Source: Bacteroidales bacterium (GTDB taxonomy: Bacteria; Bacteroidota; Bacteroidia; Bacteroidales; WCHB1-69). Taken from it: a stretch of 15,305 nucleotides of DNA. The stretch's first letter is position 1; each line of letters opens with the position of its first letter. Under the pieces are notes generated by a model. The model saw only the letters and a program-made list of their open reading frames with translations. It was not told the DNA's origin and did no database searches. Positions 1-5,777 of this stretch are shown here, in pieces. A program made the translations under genes and the position numbers. The stretch covers positions 1 through 15,305 of the forward strand of contig JAIROC010000168.1 in the NCBI GenBank assembly GCA_031257735.1, read 5' to 3'.

Positions 1-549
1 CAGTGTATCGGCGTCTGCAAAAATATGTGCCAGATTAGCTGTTATTTGTTTTGTTTTTGACACAACGGCACGAGGCGCAATGATTAATGGCTCATATTCA
101 TTGATTACATTTTGCAAAGACTGAATATCATTATCGTTTAATCCATAATCTCTCAAATTACCTGCATTTGCAAGCGCTTCTTTCAGGATACGACGCGCTA
201 TATTTAATGCTTCGGTATCAAGTGCATGATACATCATACTTTTGTTTACTATTGTTTTTGATAACAATATTTTATCATTCAGGTCTGTAGCAAGTACTGA
301 AAGGACATTACCGATTTTCACGGTTTCTGTTACAAGACGAATTTCGGCTTCATTTTTTAGATTACTTGTTCCTCGAAGTGTCTTTTTTTCTTGTTCTTCG
401 GTAACAATTTTAATTTGATTACAGATTTCCTCTAATTCTTTTATCAAATTTTCAAAGACAGGAATACCTGCAAATAGAGCTTGTTGCTCTTTAAGTATTT
501 GTAAAACCAACAAATACATTTTCCACTTAGCGCTTTGTTTATCGGTCAT
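1..549 (-). CDS. Helical hypothetical protein, 3' end beyond window
   Basis: This is an open frame of 183 codons with no stop before the window edge, so the C-terminus is missing. It begins MTDKQSAKWKMYLLVLQIL and is rich in Glu, Lys, Leu, Ile and Asn, with long predicted helices and no signal peptide or membrane segment. The later part contains a run like 'LRDYGLNDNDIQSLQNVI' followed by 'PRAVVSKTK'. I remember this general pattern (MTDKQ start, 'YG(V/L)..ML..LQ..I..F', then 'PR..I..RK') from unnamed, roughly 200-250-aa hypothetical proteins common in Bacteroidetes; I know no function for them. The ATG at 549-547 is the first possible start and sits about 35 nt downstream of a well-formed promoter. 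The gene diverges from the 21-bp repeat ORF at 827. The family resemblance is from memory; the reading frame and promoter are seen directly. Confidence 0.8.
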   Translation of the reverse strand, partial: MTDKQSAKWKMYLLVLQILKEQQALFAGIPVFENLIKELEEICNQIKIVTEEQEKKTLRGTSNLKNEAEIRLVTETVKIGNVLSVLATDLNDKILLSKTIVNKSMMYHALDTEALNIARRILKEALANAGNLRDYGLNDNDIQSLQNVINEYEPLIIAPRAVVSKTKQITANLAHIFADADTL

Positions 550-591
550 AGTAGTATTATTTTTAATTTTGTAATTCTTTTATTTGAACGG

Positions 592-624
592 CAAAGATAC
601 AAAAAAATTATATATCGACACAAA
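592..624 (-). promoter_or_regulatory. Bacteroidetes-type promoter of the 1-549 gene
   Basis: On the minus strand TTTG (624-621) is followed after exactly 21 nt by TATCTTTG (599-592). This matches the Bacteroidetes housekeeping pattern TTTG-N19-21-TAnnTTTG. Transcription would start near 585 and leave a leader of roughly 35 nt before the ATG at 549. It is the best-formed promoter in the window. Confidence 0.8.
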
Positions 625-810
625 AAAAGATTATTTTTATCACCCATAATTTTTATTTTATTCACAACAAAAGCTATTGTGCTGATAAACAAGTACTATT
701 GTTTCTAAAATAATCATAACTTTATTATTCGAAAACATTATGTGAACTATCGAAATAACAATTTTATATAGAACTACTATAGCATAACATAAATTTATGA
801 TGATTTAATC

Positions 811-817
811 AGAAGGA
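811..817 (+). promoter_or_regulatory. Ribosome binding site that decides the start at 827
   Basis: AGAAGGA at 811-817 directly abuts the first ATG (818), which leaves no spacer, but lies 9 nt upstream of the in-frame ATG at 827. The spacing favours 827. Starting there also makes the protein begin MSDE, in phase with its seven-residue repeat. A purine-rich Shine-Dalgarno this clear is uncommon in this window. Confidence 0.55.
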
Positions 818-826
818 ATGGTCAAC

Positions 827-1123
827 ATGTCCGACGAAATGGCAATCGTATTCGATGAAATCGCAATCGTGTCCGATGAAATGGCAATCGTGTCCGACGA
901 AATGGCAATCGTGTCCGACGAAATGGCAATCGTTCCTGACGAAATGGCAATCGTGCCTGACGAAATGGCAATCGTGCCTGACGAAATGACAATCGTGCCT
1001 GACGAAATGGCAATCGTAACTGACGAAATGGCAATCGTAACTGACGAAATGGCAATCGTAACTGACGAAATGGCAATCGTAACCGATGAAATCGCTATAG
1101 TTTCTGACGAAATTATTTTTTGA
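827..1123 (+). CDS. Seven-residue tandem-repeat protein (DEMAIV-x)
   Basis: A 98-aa ORF consisting of 13 units of D-E-M-A-I-V-x plus a last partial unit ending DEIIF. There is no signal peptide and no other domain. The seventh residue changes in blocks along the protein: F, S, S, S, P x4, T x4, S. Most other differences between units fall on codon third positions (GAC/GAT, GTA/GTG/GTT, GCA/GCT, ATC/ATA) and are silent in this frame. The same positions would be second codon positions in the open minus-strand frame, so the plus frame is the likelier coding one. Placing M and V at heptad positions a and d allows a coiled coil; 'MAIV' strands separated by 'xDE' turns would allow a repetitive beta structure. 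Function is unknown. It lies between the divergent 1-549 gene and the convergent citF. The alternative is a non-coding minisatellite that happens to be open. Confidence 0.5.
   Translation: MSDEMAIVFDEIAIVSDEMAIVSDEMAIVSDEMAIVPDEMAIVPDEMAIVPDEMTIVPDEMAIVTDEMAIVTDEMAIVTDEMAIVTDEIAIVSDEIIF
833..1123 (+). repeat. 21-bp tandem repeat (minisatellite), about 13.9 units
   Basis: The unit is GACGAAATGGCAATCGTNNN, 20-21 bases in phase with codons, with units starting at 833, 854, 875 and so on to 1106. The central units are almost identical; the first two and the last two have diverged most. That is the pattern expected when arrays expand and contract by unequal exchange or slippage in the middle. Units 5-8 (cct) and 9-12 (act/acc) form two sub-blocks, which points to recent local duplication. 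A unit length divisible by three keeps the frame, so copy-number change would alter protein length without disrupting it. Confidence 0.9.
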
Positions 1124-1320
1124 TTTGAAATAATCGCTTTGATAAATAGATATTTATTGTTCTTTCTTCAGTAATTACCATTCAATAAGGAATAAAAACT
1201 GTTGCTGTGAAAATAAGTATCCTTGTATCTGCGAAAAAAATTACCTATCCTCTAATAAAGTGCAAATGACAGAATAATTTCACAATGATTGTTCATTTTA
1301 AAATAGCTGTTGTGTATTTT

Positions 1321-2892
1321 CTATTCCAAAACTTTATAAACGCAATCAAGCACAGTTCCGTCCACCCATTTGACAATGGCGACAACATCTTCTTCTTTCG
1401 TACTGACAGGAGGTTTATCAGGTTTTCCGCAGATGTAATCAACTTCTTCTTTCAGTTCCTGCATGGTAACGATGGGAAGCGAACTACCTTTCATAACGTT
1501 TAACAAATCGGTTCGCAAAGGATTGATAGCAATTCCCCGTTCGGTAACAACAATATCTATTAATTCACCCGGTCCGCATAAGGTAGTCAATTCGTCAATG
1601 ATAACAGGAATACGATCTCTAAACAAAGGAACGGGTAAAATAACATTTCGTGCATGTAAACAGTTTTGCCAGCCACCTATACCGTGTAATAACAGTCCGT
1701 CGGAATGAGTTACTACATTACCGTTAAAATTAGTATCCAATTCGGTAGCGCCCAAGATGACAATGTCGGTAAGGCTGGTATAATTTCCTTTGCTGTGATA
1801 ATTGTATGCCTGAAGAACAGATAAATCAATGTGATTTCTATTTTCTTTCACCGAACGCACCGCTTCAAGGTCAAAGGCTTGTGCATCCAAAATATAATCC
1901 ATCACGTCTTCTTCCAACATATTGACTAAATACTGCGTGCTGCCCCCAAAACCAAAACGCGCTTTCCATTTATTGTTTTTCAATTGTTCGTGAAAATGTA
2001 ATCCTACGGATAAAGAAGTTCCCCCCGCGCCTGTCTGTATTCCGACGCCATCTTTCAAAAGCCCTGCTTCCGCACAAAATTGTGCCGTCCACTCCGCCAA
2101 CAACAAACGATCGGGAGACTTGGTTACCTGTGTCGTTCCCGAGACAATCTTCTCTGGAATACCAATTTTATCCACCACTACCACATAATCCACATAATTT
2201 CCCTGTATTTGAAACGGCATACAGGGAAATGGAATTAAATTATCTGTAACGACAATCACCTTTTCGGCATAAAGCATATCCACTAAAGAATATCCCAATA
2301 TGCCACATGCCGATGCTCCTTCTGTTGCTGTTGCATTGCCAAAGGCATCGGCAGTGGGCGCGGCGATTATGGCAATGTCAATCTTTAGTTCGCCATCCTG
2401 TATCGCCTGAACGCGACCGCCGTGAGAACGTAACACTGCACATCCTTTCATCCCTCCATAAGACGTAAAACGTCCTAAGGGTCCGTTCATGGAACCTTCT
2501 ATACGATTAATTGTTCCGTCTTCCAGATACTTTATCAAGGGTTCATTGCAAGGAAAAGAAGCCGTTGGCGCCCATATCAAATCTTTAATCCCTTTATCGT
2601 GTGCAATGTCAAAAATAATATTGCTTACCAAATCTCCATCTCGGAGATGATGATGCGTACTTATTGTCATTCCATTTTTAAGTCCACATTTCATCAAAGC
2701 TTCTTCCAATGAAGCTGCTACTTTATTCCCGTCATCGGGATAATCTATGCAGGTTGGGATAAAAGGCGCTGCTTTTTTGCCTGTAGGACGATGTTTTTTT
2801 AAGCCCTGATAAGGTATTACTTCCTGTCCGTTTACGAGGGTCGGAACTTTTCTGCCTGCCGCGTTTACGACAAATTGATCACATTTCTTCAT
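1321..2892 (-). CDS. citF: Citrate lyase alpha subunit (citrate CoA-transferase)
   Basis: A full-length 523-aa CitF. In the citrate lyase complex it transfers the acetyl-carrying prosthetic-group thiol from the acyl carrier subunit onto citrate, giving citryl-ACP plus acetate (EC 2.8.3.10), in the cytoplasm. Visible family hallmarks are 'ISTHHHLRDGD' near residues 77-87, 'GSMNGPLGRF' near 133-142, 'APTADAFGNA' near 178-187 and the glycine-rich 'GIQTGAGGTSL' near 284-294. The length matches the usual 500-520 aa. The ATG at 2892 is the natural start. It lies 51 bp downstream of citDE on the same strand, so the two are probably cotranscribed. No convincing terminator hairpin is visible in the roughly 200 bp after its stop. 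Confidence 0.96.
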   Translation of the reverse strand: MKKCDQFVVNAAGRKVPTLVNGQEVIPYQGLKKHRPTGKKAAPFIPTCIDYPDDGNKVAASLEEALMKCGLKNGMTISTHHHLRDGDLVSNIIFDIAHDKGIKDLIWAPTASFPCNEPLIKYLEDGTINRIEGSMNGPLGRFTSYGGMKGCAVLRSHGGRVQAIQDGELKIDIAIIAAPTADAFGNATATEGASACGILGYSLVDMLYAEKVIVVTDNLIPFPCMPFQIQGNYVDYVVVVDKIGIPEKIVSGTTQVTKSPDRLLLAEWTAQFCAEAGLLKDGVGIQTGAGGTSLSVGLHFHEQLKNNKWKARFGFGGSTQYLVNMLEEDVMDYILDAQAFDLEAVRSVKENRNHIDLSVLQAYNYHSKGNYTSLTDIVILGATELDTNFNGNVVTHSDGLLLHGIGGWQNCLHARNVILPVPLFRDRIPVIIDELTTLCGPGELIDIVVTERGIAINPLRTDLLNVMKGSSLPIVTMQELKEEVDYICGKPDKPPVSTKEEDVVAIVKWVDGTVLDCVYKVLE

Positions 2893-2943
2893 TTATGTTT
2901 ATGCTATTTGATTAGAAAATTGTTTGTAACAAAGGGTTGATTA

Positions 2944-4164
2944 TTATTTTTCCAAAAATTCTTCTCTCCATTTTTCATTTAATATTCCCAAGGATATGGC
3001 AAGATTGATTGTCTTTTCGGCACGTTTAACGACAGGTGCATCAATCATTTTTGAGCCAAGCGATACAACGCCCAATCCTTTTTCGGTTGCAAGCATAAAA
3101 GCATTGACAATTTTCTTTGCTTTTTCGATTTCGTTGTCATCAGGAGAAAAATATTTTTGAATAATTTTGATTTGACGCGGATGAATACATCCCATTCCAT
3201 CAAATCCTAAAGATTTCGACATTTTCACATTGCTAATAAGTCCTTCCACGTCGGAAACATCGGAAAATACGGAATCTATCGGTTGTATTCCTGCTGCTCT
3301 ACAGGCATTTACAATCATGGAACGGGCAAAAAATGTTTCCGTAGCTTCTTTTGTTCGTGTTGTTCCCAAATCAGCCGTATAGTCTTCCAAGCCGATAGTC
3401 AAAGCCACAACATTGTTTGCAGACGTAGCGATTTCCAATGCTTTTAACACACCCATAGCGCTTTCTATAATCGGCATCAGCCATATATTATATGTGATAT
3501 TGTGTTGTTTTTTCAGTTCATCAATACGATTATTTAATTGATGTATTTGACTTGCAGATTCACATTTGGGAACTAACAACAGATTTACATAATGAGGAAT
3601 AACATAATCCAAATCTTCTATTCCTTTGGGAATTTGGTTGATACGCACCATTCGTTCCGCACCGTAAAAATTAATCCCGCGTAAAGCATTGCGAACCATA
3701 AAACGTGCTTCAAATTTTTTATCAAAAGCAACTGCATCTTCCAAGTCCAAAATAATACCATTAGGTTTGTGAAGCCCTGCATTCAGCATCATTCCCGGTG
3801 AATTTCCCGGCAAATACAATCGTGAAAATCTGTTTATTTCTCTTTTTGTAGTATATTCATTTTCCGACAGAAAAGGAAGCAGATATTCTTTGTTTGTATC
3901 AATAACTTTTTTGATAGCCGCCTCCATACGCGCCGCAATTACCAACGACAAAGCTCCACTGTCTTCAATATCAACGACAGCATCTTTTATATCGTAGAAA
4001 GATAAAATATTTTCGACTTCTTTAATAATTTGCTTCCCGTAGAGAACTTTAACCTTGCTTGTCAGATTAATAATAATTCCTCCTGTTTGTTTAAGTTCCA
4101 ATCGAATATAACAATCAGAACGAATGCCTTTTCCTTTGTTGCCTGTTTCGACAATTTGATACAT
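2944..4164 (-). CDS. Fused citrate lyase acyl carrier (CitD) and beta subunit (CitE)
   Basis: One 406-aa frame holds two citrate lyase subunits. Residues 1 to about 88 resemble CitD: 'GIRSDCYIRLE' corresponds to the site in CitD whose serine carries the phosphoribosyl-dephospho-CoA arm (here Ser16; Ser14 in the E. coli protein), and 'DIEDSGALSLVIAARMEA' matches the CitD C-terminal motif 'DDKGALxxxLRARxEA'. Residues from about 110 to the end are CitE (citryl-ACP lyase, HpcH/HpaI superfamily): 'RLYLPGNSPGM', 'GIILDLEDAV' near 136-145, 'RINQIPKG', 'LLLVPKCES', 'MPIIESAMGV', 'TIGLEDYTADLG' and 'GFDGMGCIHPRQ'. No frameshift or stop separates them, and the linker is about 20 residues. An upstream in-frame GTG (4170) is possible, but I prefer the ATG at 4164. 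It would release acetyl-ACP and oxaloacetate from citryl-ACP. Confidence 0.93.
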   Translation of the reverse strand: MYQIVETGNKGKGIRSDCYIRLELKQTGGIIINLTSKVKVLYGKQIIKEVENILSFYDIKDAVVDIEDSGALSLVIAARMEAAIKKVIDTNKEYLLPFLSENEYTTKREINRFSRLYLPGNSPGMMLNAGLHKPNGIILDLEDAVAFDKKFEARFMVRNALRGINFYGAERMVRINQIPKGIEDLDYVIPHYVNLLLVPKCESASQIHQLNNRIDELKKQHNITYNIWLMPIIESAMGVLKALEIATSANNVVALTIGLEDYTADLGTTRTKEATETFFARSMIVNACRAAGIQPIDSVFSDVSDVEGLISNVKMSKSLGFDGMGCIHPRQIKIIQKYFSPDDNEIEKAKKIVNAFMLATEKGLGVVSLGSKMIDAPVVKRAEKTINLAISLGILNEKWREEFLEK

Positions 4165-4198
4165 ATTCACTATTGTATTTAAAAAATTATGACAGTCG

Positions 4199-4206
4199 CA
4201 AAATTA
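4199..4206 (-). promoter_or_regulatory. Possible -7 box for the citDE-citF operon
   Basis: TAATTTTG on the minus strand (4206-4199) fits TAnnTTTG and lies about 35 nt upstream of the citDE start codon. I do not see a TTTG box at the expected 19-21 nt further upstream, so this rests on one element and its position. Confidence 0.4.
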
Positions 4207-4276
4207 CATTTTTTTCCAATAGCATGATGATAAATACAACAAAACACTAACAAACCAAACAATACAATCTTTCCGC

Positions 4277-4321
4277 TACGCAATAATTTTTCAAAAACGA
4301 TTGAATAAAAGGTGTATCTTT
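4277..4321 (+). repeat. Left copy of a 45-bp direct repeat
   Basis: Forty-five bases, from 'tacgcaataattt' to 'ggtgtatcttt', identical to 9189-9233. Similarity stops abruptly on both sides. The repeat contains a short dyad, TTCAA-N6-TTGAA, and most of a promoter -7 box. In this copy the box reads TATCTTTC, so its final G is lost and no gene follows closely. It is best read as an orphan copy of the gpsA promoter segment and marks the left edge of the lipoprotein block. Confidence 0.9.
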
Positions 4322-4386
4322 CTTCTATAAATTTTGGATTACCTCACTGTATTCGCAATGAAGTACAGGAAAATGAAATGCATAAC

Positions 4387-4427
4387 AGTAGTCAACTTGA
4401 AAATTGTATCCATTAATATTGACTACT
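4387..4427. repeat. Nine-bp perfect inverted repeat with 23-nt loop
   Basis: AGTAGTCAA at 4387-4395 pairs perfectly with TTGACTACT at 4419-4427. No U-tract follows directly, though an A8-T-rich palindrome lies just downstream (4442-4459). It could be a protein-binding dyad, a relic of a mobile element end, or chance in AT-rich DNA. The surrounding stretch 4322-4488 shows no convincing ORF. Confidence 0.4.
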
Positions 4428-4488
4428 CCATCCCTGCCCCCAAAAAAAATATTTTTTTTATTCTCTCTCTATAAAAAAAAAAAATTAG

Positions 4489-4496
4489 TACCTTTG
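4489..4496 (+). promoter_or_regulatory. -7 promoter box before a small membrane ORF
   Basis: TACCTTTG is an exact TAnnTTTG box. It sits 35 nt upstream of the ATG at 4532, leaving a leader of roughly 30 nt that is A-rich as is usual for Bacteroidetes translation starts. The expected upstream TTTG is replaced by a C/T-rich run, so only half of the promoter is visible. Confidence 0.5.
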
Positions 4497-4531
4497 TTAC
4501 ACGGTTCTAATATAAAGTAAAAATTAAAATC

Positions 4532-4708
4532 ATGTTGAAAATCATAACATTATTAATGCAATTATTTCGCTACTTGATGGGAGAAATTGTTATATGGCGG
4601 ACAAAAGTCAGTCATATAGTCATTATTATGTGTTTATTGCTTTCTTACATTTTGAATGTGCCGAAATATATTATCATCGCGAATATTTGGAGGACAGAAT
4701 TCGGCTGA
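4532..4708 (+). CDS. Small membrane protein, 58 aa
   Basis: ATG at 4532 to TGA at 4706-4708 encodes 58 residues starting MLKIITLLMQLFRYLMG. A central hydrophobic run, 'HIVIIMCLLLSYIL' near residues 28-41, is long enough for one membrane span. It is flanked by 'WRTKVS' before and 'NVPKY' after, and a second hydrophobic patch, 'YIIIA', follows. I recognise no family. Support comes from the exact TAnnTTTG box 35 nt upstream, the A-rich leader, and the fact that this is the first gene-sized signal inside the direct-repeat-bounded block. Against it, the 3' third runs into a hairpin-rich region and may be a truncated remnant of a longer gene. It could also be a small exported or membrane regulator, but that is a guess. 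Confidence 0.4.
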   Translation: MLKIITLLMQLFRYLMGEIVIWRTKVSHIVIIMCLLLSYILNVPKYIIIANIWRTEFG

Positions 4709-4758
4709 ATAAGTCTGCATTACGTTCGCTTTGCGTAATGTGGACGTGATAAACAATA

Positions 4759-4828
4759 AGCGGTAGAAGCAGGGATTGGTATTGTAATTTTTGTAGAGAC
4801 ACTTTACCAGCCCTGCCAATTCGCCGCT
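4759..4828. repeat. Imperfect long inverted repeat
   Basis: Three matched segments lie in nested order: AGCGG (4759-4763) with CCGCT (4824-4828), GCAGGG (4769-4774) with CCCTGC (4811-4816), and TGGTA (4777-4781) with TACCA (4805-4809). They are separated by short bulges and close on a loop of about 23 nt. Nearby hairpins are CATTACG/CGTAATG (4718-4740) and AAGATACA/TGTATCTT (4837-4857). The GC content of the arms is higher than the surroundings. It may be a structured RNA, a REP-like element or a decayed mobile element end; I do not recognise a known RNA family. Confidence 0.5.
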
Positions 4829-4900
4829 CAGAAGTTAAGATACAAGTCCTGTATCTTGTAAAAAAAGATATAGTGAGATATACCTTTTTTTCAAAGTTTG

Positions 4901-4908
4901 CAAAGGTA
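4901..4908 (-). promoter_or_regulatory. Minus-strand TAnnTTTG box facing the hairpin region
   Basis: TACCTTTG on the minus strand would drive transcription leftward, straight through the inverted repeats at 4857-4718. No TTTG is found at the expected upstream distance. No convincing gene lies downstream on that strand, so any product would most likely be a non-coding or antisense RNA. Confidence 0.3.
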
Positions 4909-5035
4909 CATTTTTTTTGTATATGCAGCGCGAAATTTTTTTTGAGAAAGGTATCTTTTCTATCAAGGCAGCCTAATGGGTTCGGGTTAAGTGAACCAAG
5001 TGATTCTGTTTTCATAAGGGAAACGGGTTGTGACC

Positions 5036-5072
5036 CTCATTCAGAAATGAATGAGTTTAAGTTTAATTTTTT
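5036..5072 (+). terminator. Hairpin with T-rich tail upstream of the first lipoprotein
   Basis: CTCATTCA (5036-5043) and TGAATGAG (5048-5055) form a perfect 8-bp stem closed by a GAAA tetraloop. They are followed by a T-rich stretch ending in six T (5067-5072). The T run is not directly adjacent to the stem, so termination strength is doubtful. It could end read-through from the 4489 promoter, or act as an attenuator in the leader of the lipoprotein at 5139. A smaller GGGT/ACCC stem (5025-5036) overlaps its base. Confidence 0.45.
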
Positions 5073-5085
5073 ACGGCTGTTAAGG

Positions 5086-5200
5086 ACAGCCTGTCTGTCC
5101 CTGATAAAATAGAAAAAGGGGGCAGCGAACATAAACAAATGAAGAAAATAATTTTGGGCTTATTAGCCCTTGTAATAATAGGAAGTGCAGTGTTTTTTGC
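5086..5200 (+). repeat. 115-bp leader and signal-peptide repeat, copy 1
   Basis: These 115 bases are identical to 7513-7627. The segment covers 53 nt of untranslated leader, including a G-rich stretch (5118-5122) and the sequence around the ATG, plus the first 62 nt of the coding region for the signal peptide. The identity ends within the codon of the lipobox cysteine. It begins inside a GGCTGT-N5-ACAGCC hairpin (5075-5091), which overlaps an alternative GGACAG-N5-CTGTCC hairpin (5084-5100). Upstream similarity continues only weakly for about 20 nt. Confidence 0.95.
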
Positions 5201-5708
5201 TTGCAAGAAAGAAACAGATACTAAAAGGAAAGAATATAAAGAATCCATTCAACTGAATGACCCTATTCAAAAAGAAGGAGAATTGATTGGTTGGGAAGTT
5301 ATTACAGTAGCAAACTTTACCACAGAAGCGCCTGATTGTGAAAATCCAGATGGAGAAGGCTGTGCAGCAGAAGTTACTATTACATATATTTGTGCAGCAT
5401 GTCAATATCCGGGTTTTATACCACCACTAGGCGCAAGACCTATTTATGAGGAATTAGTAAATTTAGGAAATGATGAGAGTGAGGATGAAAGAAGAAATAG
5501 AATTATTGGACATCAAGAGGTATTTAATCAAATAATGCCCCCCGAATTAATAGGCGGTGTTATAGAGGGGATATATACAATATCCTCCGTAACATATCAA
5601 GGACCAAATGATCATCTTTATGGTCGCTATCTTATTCAATTCAATGAAACTAATACAAATGAAATTCTAACTATTCTTCCTGTTAAAGCAATAATTGAAT
5701 ACGATTAA
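5139..5708 (+). CDS. Lipoprotein with shared leader and four-cysteine cluster
   Basis: A 189-aa lipoprotein. The signal peptide MKKIILGLLALVIIG...FFAC puts the lipidated cysteine at residue 22, followed by KKE, which suggests export to the outer membrane surface side in Bacteroidetes. The mature part is acidic and has Cys67, Cys75, Cys85 and Cys88 (C-x7-C-x9-C-x2-C), which might bind a metal or form disulfides. It ends 'ILPVKAIIEYD'. I recognise no family. The signal peptide and untranslated leader are DNA-identical to those at 7566, whose mature protein has the same total length but almost no similarity. The ATG at 5139 is used because everything from 5086 onward is conserved and this start gives a perfect signal peptide. 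A strong hairpin follows the stop, so it is probably a single-gene unit. Confidence 0.85.
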   Translation: MKKIILGLLALVIIGSAVFFACKKETDTKRKEYKESIQLNDPIQKEGELIGWEVITVANFTTEAPDCENPDGEGCAAEVTITYICAACQYPGFIPPLGARPIYEELVNLGNDESEDERRNRIIGHQEVFNQIMPPELIGGVIEGIYTISSVTYQGPNDHLYGRYLIQFNETNTNEILTILPVKAIIEYD

Positions 5709-5713
5709 ATTTG

Positions 5714-5749
5714 TAATTAAGGATTGGACTTATGTCCAATCCTTAATTA
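5714..5749 (+). terminator. Sixteen-bp hairpin after the first lipoprotein
   Basis: A perfect 16-bp stem (5714-5729 with 5734-5749) encloses the loop TTAT. It starts 5 nt after the TAA of the preceding gene. No T-run follows, but the AT-rich outer half of the stem gives T-rich DNA on both sides, so it may act in either direction. It separates this lipoprotein from the propeller gene at 5778. Confidence 0.75.
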
Positions 5750-5777
5750 TCATTCAAACATATAATTAATTATCAAT

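Noticed and set aside
822..1076. Minus-strand ORF of FRQARLP-type repeats over the 21-bp array
   Set aside because: It is open only because a 21-bp unit without a stop repeats. Differences between units that are silent in the plus frame would change amino acids here.
830..1123. CRISPR array
   Set aside because: The 21-bp units are directly adjacent with no spacers, are not palindromic, and no cas gene is present. It is a tandem repeat.
4674..5015. Minus-strand 113-aa ORF
   Set aside because: It crosses several hairpins and an internal TAnnTTTG box, has odd composition and no recognisable domain, and overlaps the 3' end of the small membrane ORF. It is more likely chance in structured DNA.
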